Part shown: in pieces, positions 1 through 5,249 of the stretch
How positions within the stretch are numbered: the stretch's first letter is position 1
Layout of the letters: the number at the start of each line of letters is the position of its first letter
From: Oceanospirillaceae bacterium UBA1126
GTDB taxonomy: Bacteria > Pseudomonadota > Gammaproteobacteria > Pseudomonadales > Balneatricaceae
DNA length: 5,736 nt
NCBI GenBank assembly: GCA_002312935.1
Contig: DCAT01000062.1
Location: forward strand, 1-5,736
Direction of reading: 5' to 3'
Program-made: the position numbers and the translations under genes
Notes under the pieces: model-generated
Told to the model about the DNA's origin: nothing
The model's database searches: none
What the model saw: only the letters and a program-made list of their open reading frames with translations

Positions 1-768
1 TTTTACCAAGGGTTGCTGTGGGTCTAGCACTGGTAATAAATTCTCAGTGTCTGCAGCAGGAACCTGTAAGTCTGTAGTTTTAAGGTGCAGCAACTGATAG
101 AGCTCATCGTAAGCCTTAGTGTCTTGGCGTTTCACCTGATGGCGCAGTTCACCGCATTCAACATAAGCGATGTGACTAATAAAACCTGGTATTTCATCAA
201 AACGATTGAGCACCATAACCACCGGAGTGTGCTTTACTACTTCGATAAGGTGCCCTTGAAGCATGGTGTGAGCGGCGCTATCTAAGCCGTCGAAGGGCTC
301 ATCTAAAATGAGTAGATCTGCGTGACAAGACAAGGCTCGTATAAGCATAACTTTGCGGGATTCACCTGTTGATAACTTCCGAAAAGCGCGTTCAAGAAGG
401 TAACTTAACTCAAACTTGTGAATTAAATCTTCGGCTATTACAGGGTCTATTTCATGGGTAAAGATGATTTCACGCACAGGAGTGCCGAGACTTATGACGT
501 CTAAAATGTCAGCATCATCTTTTTTGAGTTCGGCTTGAATGAGTTCGGCTTGGGCCTCAAAAGATACCCAGCCAATATTAGCAGGAATGCCACTTGTGCG
601 GCCCGCCAGAATTTCTCCATAGCCAGCCAGCACTGCGGCGAGGGCAGATTTACCAGCACCATTTGCGCCGGTAATTAACCAGTGTTGGTGCTGCTCGACT
701 TGCCAATTAATGTGTTTAAGCTGAAAACCTTCATCAAACTCTACAGACAAATCGTGCAGCTGCATCAT
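1..768 (-). CDS. modF: ModF/PhrA-type ABC ATPase (3' end beyond window)
   Basis: This is the N-terminal half of a cytosolic ABC-family ATPase of the ModF (photorepair protein PhrA) type, which normally carries two ATP-binding domains and no membrane domain. The 256 codons visible are open to the left edge and contain one complete nucleotide-binding domain. It has Walker A GANGAGKS (residues 34-41), a Q-loop in SFEAQ (Q73), the ABC signature LSTGE (132-136), Walker B LLILDEP (152-158) and then FDGLD. The signature context FRKLSTGE.RK and the later VLNRFDEIP (186-194) are recalled hallmarks of E. coli ModF. The second domain should lie outside the window. ModF is linked to molybdate genes in E. 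coli, but its biochemical role is poorly defined. The gene starts 12 bases after the ilvC stop, and its AAGG ribosome site (779-782) falls on that stop, which suggests co-transcription and translational coupling. ATG at 765 is an alternative start one codon in. Confidence 0.88.
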   Translation of the reverse strand, partial: MMQLHDLSVEFDEGFQLKHINWQVEQHQHWLITGANGAGKSALAAVLAGYGEILAGRTSGIPANIGWVSFEAQAELIQAELKKDDADILDVISLGTPVREIIFTHEIDPVIAEDLIHKFELSYLLERAFRKLSTGESRKVMLIRALSCHADLLILDEPFDGLDSAAHTMLQGHLIEVVKHTPVVMVLNRFDEIPGFISHIAYVECGELRHQVKRQDTKAYDELYQLLHLKTTDLQVPAADTENLLPVLDPQQPLVK

Positions 769-780
769 TAAGAACTTACC

Positions 781-2256
781 TTAAACAATCTTCTTCATGT
801 CTGCCATATGGCCACGTAACGTAGCGCCAATAGCTTCCACAGGATGACTTCGTAAGGCTTCATTTACTTCGATTAAGCGGGCGTTGTCCACGCCGTTGTC
901 GTCTGCAGAGAGACCACGGCCGATGACGTCTGTATCGATGTCTTTCATAAAGTCACTCAACAAAGGTAAGCAGGCATGGTTGTACAAGTAACAGCCATAT
1001 TCTGCGGTATCAGAGATAGTAGCGTTCATTTCGTACAACTTTTTACGAGCAATGGTGTTAGCAATCAATGGCGTTTCATGCAACGATTCATAGTAAGCAG
1101 AATCTGCAATAATGCCTGCTGCAGTCATGGTTTCAAAAGCAAGCTCTACACCAGCTTTAACCATCGCTACCATTAAAATGCCGTGGTCAAAGTACTCTTG
1201 CTCAGAAATCTCCATGTCACCCGCGGGGGTCTTTTCAAAAGCAGTTTCACCGGTTTCGGCACGCCAGCCTAAAAGGTTAACGTCGTCGTTAGCCCAGTCT
1301 GCCATCATAGTGCGAGAGAAGGTGCCATTAATAATGTCATCTTGATGCTTGTTGTACAAAGGACGCATGATCACTTTCAATTCTTCAGAAAGGTCAAAAG
1401 CCTTGATTTTAGCCGGGTTAGAAAGGCGATCTAACATGTTGGTTACACCCCCATACTTCAGTGCTTCAGTAACAGTTTCCCAACCGTACTGGATTAGCTT
1501 AGAGGCATAACCTGCGTCAACACCCTTATCGATCATCTTGTCAAAGCACAACAAAGAACCCGTTTGTAGCATGCCACAAAGGATGGTTTGCTCACCCATA
1601 AGGTCAGACTTTACTTCAGCAATAAAAGATGACATCAACACACCAGCCTTATGGCCACCGGTTCCTACGGCGTAAGCTTTAGCTAGGGCTAGGCCGTGGC
1701 CTTGTGGGTCGTTATCTTCGTGCACAGCAATAAGCGTAGGTACGCCAAATCCACGTACGTATTCTGCACGTACTTCAGAACCTGGGCACTTAGGAGCAAC
1801 CATGATTACCGTTAGGTCATCACGAATCTTCATGCCTTCTTCAACAATGTTAAAGCCATGGGAATAAGACAAGCATGCCCCTTGCTTCATTAGTGGCATA
1901 ACAGCGGCCACTACTGGCGAGTGCTGCTTATCTGGAGTTAGGTTAAGTACGATGTCTGCAGTCGGGATGAGTGCTTCGTAGGTGCCTACGGTAAAACCAT
2001 TCTCAGATGCATTTTTGAACGATTGACGTTTCTCGTCAATTGCAGACTGGCGTAAGGTGTAGGACACGTCTAGGCCGCTGTCGCGTAAGTTTAAGCCTTG
2101 GTTGAGGCCCTGGGCGCCACATCCAATAATGACCATCTTCTTACCTTTAAGGGCATCTACACCCTCGGTAAATTCATCCATGTGCATAAAACGGCACTTG
2201 GCTAGTTGTTCAAGCTGCTCACGCAAAGGCAAGGTATTAAAGTAGTTATTAGACAT
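781..2256 (-). CDS. ilvC: Ketol-acid reductoisomerase, class II (NADP+)
   Basis: This is acetohydroxy acid isomeroreductase (EC 1.1.1.86), the second common step of valine and isoleucine synthesis. It converts 2-acetolactate or 2-aceto-2-hydroxybutyrate to the dihydroxy acids using Mg2+ and NADPH in the cytosol. From ATG 2256 the protein is 491 aa, the same length as the E. coli enzyme, and aligns end to end with it from recalled sequence. Visible landmarks are the Rossmann motif GCGAQG (45-50), NADPH-phosphate contacts R69, R77 and S79, catalytic H133 and K156, metal-binding D218 and E222, and E390, E394 and S415 of the duplicated C-terminal knot domain. All are shifted by one from E. coli because of one extra N-terminal residue. 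The frame stays open upstream to an ATG at 2376, but the added 40 residues have no family counterpart and cover the promoter region. AGGG at 2264-2267 supports the 2256 start. The gene is divergent from its expected activator gene ilvY and probably co-transcribed with modF. Confidence 0.99.
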   Translation of the reverse strand: MSNNYFNTLPLREQLEQLAKCRFMHMDEFTEGVDALKGKKMVIIGCGAQGLNQGLNLRDSGLDVSYTLRQSAIDEKRQSFKNASENGFTVGTYEALIPTADIVLNLTPDKQHSPVVAAVMPLMKQGACLSYSHGFNIVEEGMKIRDDLTVIMVAPKCPGSEVRAEYVRGFGVPTLIAVHEDNDPQGHGLALAKAYAVGTGGHKAGVLMSSFIAEVKSDLMGEQTILCGMLQTGSLLCFDKMIDKGVDAGYASKLIQYGWETVTEALKYGGVTNMLDRLSNPAKIKAFDLSEELKVIMRPLYNKHQDDIINGTFSRTMMADWANDDVNLLGWRAETGETAFEKTPAGDMEISEQEYFDHGILMVAMVKAGVELAFETMTAAGIIADSAYYESLHETPLIANTIARKKLYEMNATISDTAEYGCYLYNHACLPLLSDFMKDIDTDVIGRGLSADDNGVDNARLIEVNEALRSHPVEAIGATLRGHMADMKKIV

Positions 2257-2263
2257 AGGAAGG

Positions 2264-2267
2264 CCCT
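2264..2267 (-). promoter_or_regulatory. Ribosome binding site deciding the ilvC start
   Basis: On the minus strand AGGG (CAGGG if one more base is counted) lies 7 bases before the ATG at 2256. It is modest but correctly spaced. It supports the start that gives an IlvC N-terminus of the usual family form (MSNNYFNTL), rather than the longer open frame beginning at 2376. Confidence 0.55.
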
Positions 2268-2307
2268 GTGGTTTCAAAAGTAGTATGTGTTTGGTTAAGT
2301 GACCCTC

Positions 2308-2336
2308 ATGATACGCCCTGTTAATGTTTTCGTAAA
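2308..2336 (-). promoter_or_regulatory. Candidate sigma70 promoter of ilvC
   Basis: Read on the minus strand, TTTACG (2336-2331, 4 of 6 match to TTGACA) and TATCAT (2313-2308, 5 of 6 match to TATAAT) are separated by exactly 17 bases. Transcription would start near 2301 and leave a leader of about 45 bases before the ilvC ATG. The weak -35 box next to an inverted repeat at 2343-2367 is the usual layout of an activator-dependent LysR-family target. The start point is inferred. Confidence 0.5.
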
Positions 2337-2342
2337 TTGATA

Positions 2343-2367
2343 TATATGCCACATAGTGAGCCATATA
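2343..2367. promoter_or_regulatory. Candidate IlvY operator next to the ilvC -35 box
   Basis: This is an imperfect inverted repeat centred on 2355, with 9 of 12 base pairs matching across the centre. Its outer arms TATATG and CATATA pair perfectly. It sits about 42 to 66 bases upstream of the inferred ilvC start site and directly abuts the -35 side, where a LysR-type activator would contact RNA polymerase. It also overlaps the TATAAT facing ilvY. The region is AT-rich, so chance symmetry cannot be ruled out, and binding by IlvY is inferred from context. Confidence 0.4.
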
Positions 2368-2369
2368 AT
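2364..2369 (+). promoter_or_regulatory. Candidate -10 box of the ilvY promoter
   Basis: A perfect TATAAT faces ilvY, which would put transcription start near 2376 and leave a leader of about 30 bases before the GTG. The -35 region at 17-base spacing (TATATA, 2341-2346) is weak. A better TTGATA at 2337-2342 is 21 bases away, which is too far. TAAAAT at 2382-2387 and at 2393-2398 are alternatives; use of the last would give a nearly leaderless message. All lie within the two inverted repeats, which fits autorepression by IlvY. Confidence 0.35.
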
Positions 2370-2371
2370 GC

Positions 2372-2393
2372 AACATAAACCTAAAATTGTGTT
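2372..2393. promoter_or_regulatory. Candidate second IlvY operator, proximal to ilvY
   Basis: The inverted repeat AACATAA / TTGTGTT has 7-base arms with 6 of 7 pairs and an 8-base spacer. It is centred about 27 bases from the first candidate operator. In E. coli IlvY is known to bind two tandem operators between ilvY and ilvC, and this arrangement is compatible with that. The sequence is AT-rich and the site is inferred. Confidence 0.3.
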
Positions 2394-2405
2394 AAAATTT
2401 GGGTT

Positions 2406-3293
2406 GTGGACATAAAGCATCTCAAACATTTTTTAACCTTAGCTGAGAACTTACATTTTGGCAAAGCCAGTGCTGCGTGCCACATTAGTTTGTCTGCACT
2501 GTCTCGCAATATAAGGCAATTAGAAGAAGAGCTAGGTGTACCCTTGTTCAATCGTGACAACCGCAGCGTGCAACTTACATCTGAAGGTCAAGTCTTTGTG
2601 AGCTACGCCCGTTCTGCATTAGGTGAATGGATCTCTATCCGCAACCAAGTGCAAAATGCTCATGGTCAATTGCAAGGTGAAGTGAGTTTATATTGCTCTG
2701 TCACAGCGGTTTACAGCTTATTATTTGACTTGTTTCAGCGCTTCCGTCAGGATCATCCAAACATAGAAATTAAACTTCATACAGGTGATCCAGACCAAGG
2801 TATTGCGCATGTTATTTCTGGGGAAGAAGACCTTGCCATTGCTGCCAGGCCAAAAAATTTGCCGAGGGAACTTGCCTTTAAACCGATTACCATATCCCCA
2901 TTGGTCTTTATAGCAGCCAAAGACCAAACCAGCCTAGAACAGCCTTTAATTGCCCCAACTAGCCCTAAAGAATGGGCTAAAGTACCCATGATTTTGGCAG
3001 AAGATGGCTTGTCTCGCCAGCGAACGGATGCTTGGTTTAGGGCGATGGATGTGACGCCAAAAGTGTATGCACAGGTGGCTGGTAACGAGGCTATCGTCAT
3101 TATGGTTAGCCTTGGTTTAGGCATCGGTGTGGTGCCAAAGATTGTGTTGGATAACAGCCCGACTATTGAGCGCATTCAAATATTAGATGTAAAACCACAA
3201 CTTGAAGCTTATGATGTGGGTCTATTTGCCCTTAAAAAGAACCTTAAAAAACCCTTAGTGAGTGCCTTATGGCAGTTAGTGTCACAAGGATAA
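2406..3293 (+). CDS. ilvY: LysR-family activator of ilvC, IlvY
   Basis: This is a LysR-type transcription factor which in E. coli activates ilvC when acetolactate or acetohydroxybutyrate is bound and represses its own gene. The 295-aa product compares with 297 aa in E. coli and matches it along the full length from recalled sequence. The winged helix-turn-helix covers about residues 1-60, including FGKASAACHISLSALSR and RQLEEELG. The effector domain covers about 91-295 and contains CSVTAVYS (97-104) and EIKLHTGD (121-128). Translation starts at GTG 2406: the frame has a stop at 2382-2384 with no other start between, and the N-terminus MDIKHLKHF matches the family. Only GGG at 2401-2403 precedes it, too close for a normal ribosome site, so initiation may be weak or near-leaderless. 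It is divergent from ilvC and followed after 18 bases by the threonine aldolase gene. Confidence 0.96.
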   Translation: MDIKHLKHFLTLAENLHFGKASAACHISLSALSRNIRQLEEELGVPLFNRDNRSVQLTSEGQVFVSYARSALGEWISIRNQVQNAHGQLQGEVSLYCSVTAVYSLLFDLFQRFRQDHPNIEIKLHTGDPDQGIAHVISGEEDLAIAARPKNLPRELAFKPITISPLVFIAAKDQTSLEQPLIAPTSPKEWAKVPMILAEDGLSRQRTDAWFRAMDVTPKVYAQVAGNEAIVIMVSLGLGIGVVPKIVLDNSPTIERIQILDVKPQLEAYDVGLFALKKNLKKPLVSALWQLVSQG

Positions 3294-3300
3294 CATTGAT

Positions 3301-3304
3301 GGAG
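3301..3304 (+). promoter_or_regulatory. Ribosome binding site deciding the threonine aldolase start
   Basis: GGAG lies 7 bases before the ATG at 3312, a strong and well-placed site. It favours that start over the in-frame ATG at residue 9, which has GGGGA directly against the codon with no spacing. Confidence 0.7.
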
Positions 3305-3311
3305 ATGAATA

Positions 3312-4379
3312 ATGTCTGCCCATGACGATCGGGGAATGATTAATAAAGTATTTTCTAGTGATAATACTGCAGGCGCAGCACATAGTGTGTTGCAGGCTAT
3401 TATGGATGCAGGCCTAGCTATCCAGCAGCCCTATGGTAACGATGAACATAGTAAGCAGGTAGAACAGGCTCTAGCAGAAATTTTTGAGTGCCCAGTGAGT
3501 GTGTTTTTAGTAGCCACAGGCACGGCGGCTAATGCCTTGGCTTTAAGTGTGTTGACACCGCCATGGGGGTCTGTACTTTGCCACCCGCAAAGCCATATTA
3601 ATATTGATGAGTGCGGTGCTCCAGAATTCTTTACTCATGGCGCCAAACTGGCTTTTGTGGATGGTGAGCACAGTAAGCTTTGCCCCAAGGAATTAGCCGC
3701 TAAGGCTGTGCCCAATACGGGTGACGTGCATACAGTGCAAACGGCTGTAGTCAGTGTAAGTCAAACCACTGAGACGGGCAGCGTGTATAGTTTAAAAGAG
3801 TTGTCTGAAATTGGCCAAATATGCAAACAAAATAAGCTAAAGTTCCATATGGATGGTGCTCGATTTACAAATGCATTAGTGTCTTTGGGCTGCTCTCCTG
3901 CAGCGATGACATGGCAAGCTGGTGTTGATGTGTTGTCATTTGGGGCAACCAAGAACGGCACTTTAGCGGTGGAAGCCATTGTGTTATTTGACCCAACCTT
4001 GGCAAAAGAAATGGCATGGAGGCGCAAGAGGTCTGGCCATTTAATGTCTAAAATGAGCTTAATGTCTGCACAGTTAGAAGCTTATTTAAAGCAAGACCTG
4101 TGGCTTAATAACGCCCGCCAAGCCAATGCTATGGCTTTGCGGTTAGACCAAGGGTTACGCTCTATTAATGGTATCGACATGCTAGGGGAAACGGTTTCAA
4201 ACATGTTCTTTTGTAAGATGCCCAAAGCCATGATTGATAGTTTGCTTAATCAAGGCTTCTACTTTTACAGTAATCGATGGGGTGAGAATGTCGTTCGCTT
4301 AGTCACTAATTTCACTACCAAGGAAGCCGATGTAGATGGCTTCATAAAGGCCGCTAAACAGTGGGATCTGAACCAATAA
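3312..4379 (+). CDS. ltaE: Low-specificity L-threonine aldolase
   Basis: This is a PLP-dependent aldolase of fold type I (EC 4.1.2.48) that cleaves L-threonine or L-allo-threonine to glycine and acetaldehyde. The 355-aa protein matches the Pseudomonas-type enzyme (about 346 aa) rather than the shorter E. coli LtaE branch. Visible are SSDNTAG (15-21), YGNDEHSKQVE (41-51), the phosphate-binding ATGTAAN (68-74), INIDECGAPEFF (96-107), HMDGAR (179-184) with the cofactor-pairing D181, and SFGATKNGT (209-217) with the Schiff-base lysine K214. All expected catalytic elements are present. It follows ilvY by 18 bases with a strong ribosome site and no terminator, so the two probably form an operon. 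Threonine is also the source of 2-oxobutyrate for isoleucine, so the pairing is metabolically sensible, though the link is inferred. The 3' end overlaps the opposing cupin gene by 26 bases. Substrate stereochemistry cannot be read from the sequence. Confidence 0.9.
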   Translation: MSAHDDRGMINKVFSSDNTAGAAHSVLQAIMDAGLAIQQPYGNDEHSKQVEQALAEIFECPVSVFLVATGTAANALALSVLTPPWGSVLCHPQSHINIDECGAPEFFTHGAKLAFVDGEHSKLCPKELAAKAVPNTGDVHTVQTAVVSVSQTTETGSVYSLKELSEIGQICKQNKLKFHMDGARFTNALVSLGCSPAAMTWQAGVDVLSFGATKNGTLAVEAIVLFDPTLAKEMAWRRKRSGHLMSKMSLMSAQLEAYLKQDLWLNNARQANAMALRLDQGLRSINGIDMLGETVSNMFFCKMPKAMIDSLLNQGFYFYSNRWGENVVRLVTNFTTKEADVDGFIKAAKQWDLNQ

Positions 4380-5034
4380 CGTCATTAATAGGGGCGCTAA
4401 AAGGTGTAAACGGCTTGTCTAAGGGCAAACACCAGATGGCAAATAAAGGTGTGTTGACAGATTTCATGCCATGCATTAAATCACTAGAATTATGCACTAG
4501 GCCACCTAGGCCTGGTGTATGCCAATCACCATTATCTTGGCGCCACCTACCATCACTGAGCACAAGGTATAGCTCTTCTGGCTCGTGATGGTGGTCTGGA
4601 TAGTCTATGTTGGGGCGCATTAAAGTAACGCCGACAATTAAATCTTGCCGCACTTCCAACCCCTCAGGGCCAATAATCTGGGCATTCACATGACTCGCCA
4701 TAAAGCGTTGGTTATTAGCTACAGGCCTTTGATACCACGGCAGGTCATCAGCAAGTTCTATGACGTTATTGACCATGTTTTGGCACATCAACGGCAAGGT
4801 TGCATTAGCTTGCTTTATTTGTGGTAACAAATCAGCCAAAGGATTAGCCTGAGAGGCTTGATTCTTCACATCTCCCGGTGTGTCCAGCCGGTTAATTACT
4901 AACTGCAAGGTCGTTGAGCCACTCGAATCTAAATCGTCAGTTTGCTGCAGCAGTAATACTAAATGTTGGCGCAGGTTAGCGAGCTTTTGCTGGATATGTT
5001 TGTGCTGGGACATATTGGTCTGCTGTATAGTCAC
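4354..5034 (-). CDS. Cupin protein, DddL-type DMSP lyase family candidate
   Basis: The 226-aa soluble protein has a C-terminal cupin barrel and no visible signal peptide. The N-terminal part (about 8-100) looks helical. The barrel covers roughly 118-205 and resembles the dimethylsulfoniopropionate lyase family (DddL-like). The order of elements is IIGPEGLEVRQDL, a first metal motif PDHHHEPEELYLVLSDG (146-162) with H148, H150, E154 and Y156, and a second motif LVHNSSDLMHG with H181 and H188, ending in LFAIWCLPLD. Known DMSP lyase cupins use a His/Glu metal centre and a tyrosine in such a motif, so the chemistry could be cleavage of DMSP to acrylate and dimethyl sulfide. However, many relatives annotated this way are untested, and a sugar- or amino-acid-sensing cupin is possible. 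The start is uncertain: GTG 5034 (used for numbering) and ATG 5013 both lack a clear ribosome site. The gene overlaps ltaE tail to tail and lies downstream of a transporter gene on the same strand. Confidence 0.72.
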   Translation of the reverse strand: MTIQQTNMSQHKHIQQKLANLRQHLVLLLQQTDDLDSSGSTTLQLVINRLDTPGDVKNQASQANPLADLLPQIKQANATLPLMCQNMVNNVIELADDLPWYQRPVANNQRFMASHVNAQIIGPEGLEVRQDLIVGVTLMRPNIDYPDHHHEPEELYLVLSDGRWRQDNGDWHTPGLGGLVHNSSDLMHGMKSVNTPLFAIWCLPLDKPFTPFSAPINDVIGSDPTV

Positions 5035-5043
5035 TTTTAAACC

Positions 5044-5072
5044 ATCATAACCTTTTTAAAGCCTGATATAAA
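5044..5072 (-). promoter_or_regulatory. Weak candidate promoter for the cupin gene
   Basis: On the minus strand TTTATA (5072-5067, 4 of 6) and TATGAT (5049-5044, 5 of 6) are 17 bases apart, putting a start near 5037. That would leave only about 3 bases before the GTG at 5034 but about 24 before the ATG at 5013, which mildly favours the shorter protein. A second option, TTGGGC-N17-TATCAG (5091-5063), is weaker. The region is AT-rich, so confidence is low. Confidence 0.25.
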
Positions 5073-5088
5073 AGTGGCTTTATTAGCC
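5056..5088. repeat. Hairpin repeat, copy 1
   Basis: TTAAAGCC, an 11-base spacer, TGGCTTT and then ATTAGCC. AAAGCC (5058-5063) pairs with GGCTTT (5076-5081) as a 6-bp stem. The following AGCC (5085-5088) can instead pair with GGCT (5076-5079), giving two mutually exclusive hairpins. A closely similar element lies at 5218-5249 in the same orientation. It sits 22 bases or more upstream of the cupin start, within its probable leader or promoter. Neither strand shows a strong run of T after the stem, so a simple terminator is not well supported. Confidence 0.45.
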
Positions 5089-5217
5089 CAATAAAATGCT
5101 GAGAAACATTAATTATTGCCTTAGGCCTCCTTGGCGCGGCCAGCTGTGAAATGCACAAACGATAAGTGAGCTGGGCTGTTGCCCTAGTATTTATGACCCA
5201 GTAATGACCTGTTGCAG
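5089..5217. other. Non-coding spacer between the hairpin repeats
   Basis: No convincing gene is seen here. It contains a small GC hairpin, GGGC-TGTT-GCCC (5174-5185), a second short palindromic patch TGGCGCGGCCA near 5133-5143, and a direct repeat of ATGACC spaced 11 bases apart near 5193-5209. None has an assigned function. The repeat spacing of one helical turn would suit a DNA-binding protein, but this is speculation. Confidence 0.3.
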
Positions 5218-5249
5218 TTAAAGCCCATAGTGATGTGGCTTTTATAGCC
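5218..5249. repeat. Hairpin repeat, copy 2, at the transporter gene end
   Basis: TTAAAGCC, a 10-base spacer, TGGCTTT and then TATAGCC. This matches copy 1 exactly in the first 8 bases, the central 7 and the last 4, while the spacer differs. AAAGCC (5220-5225) can pair with GGCTTT (5237-5242), or AGCC (5246-5249) with GGCT (5237-5240). It touches the stop codon of the transporter gene and could act as a weak terminator or 3' stabilising hairpin for that gene. The T-tract on the minus strand is short (GGCTTTAAC). Confidence 0.45.

Noticed and set aside
85..285. Plus-strand reading frame of 66 codons
   Set aside because: It lies antisense to the ModF-type gene, whose motifs are clear in the opposite strand, and it shows no recognisable protein character.
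2257..2310. A branched-chain attenuator leader before ilvC, suggested by Ile-Leu-Leu-Leu codons in the extension
   Set aside because: There is no stop codon between those codons and ilvC in that frame and no terminator hairpin. Known ilvC control is by IlvY rather than attenuation.
2257..2376. A 40-codon in-frame extension of ilvC starting at an ATG at 2376
   Set aside because: It has no counterpart in IlvC proteins, spans the promoter and operator region, and a correctly spaced ribosome site supports the ATG at 2256, which gives exactly 491 aa.
2777..3175. Minus-strand reading frame of 132 codons inside ilvY
   Set aside because: It is antisense to a full-length, well-matched IlvY and has no recognisable domain. 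Smaller opposing frames inside ilvC, ltaE, the cupin and the MFS gene were rejected for the same reason.
3336..3338. Second in-frame ATG as the threonine aldolase start
   Set aside because: The ribosome site GGAG at 3301-3304 fits the ATG at 3312, while the purines before the second ATG leave no spacing.
4380..4430. A terminator after the threonine aldolase gene
   Set aside because: No stem followed by a T-run was seen on the plus strand, and this stretch is coding sequence of the opposing cupin gene.
5183..5232. A 14-codon minus-strand frame in the spacer, ATG near 5229
   Set aside because: It has no ribosome site, is very short, has no recognisable sequence and overlaps the hairpin repeat.
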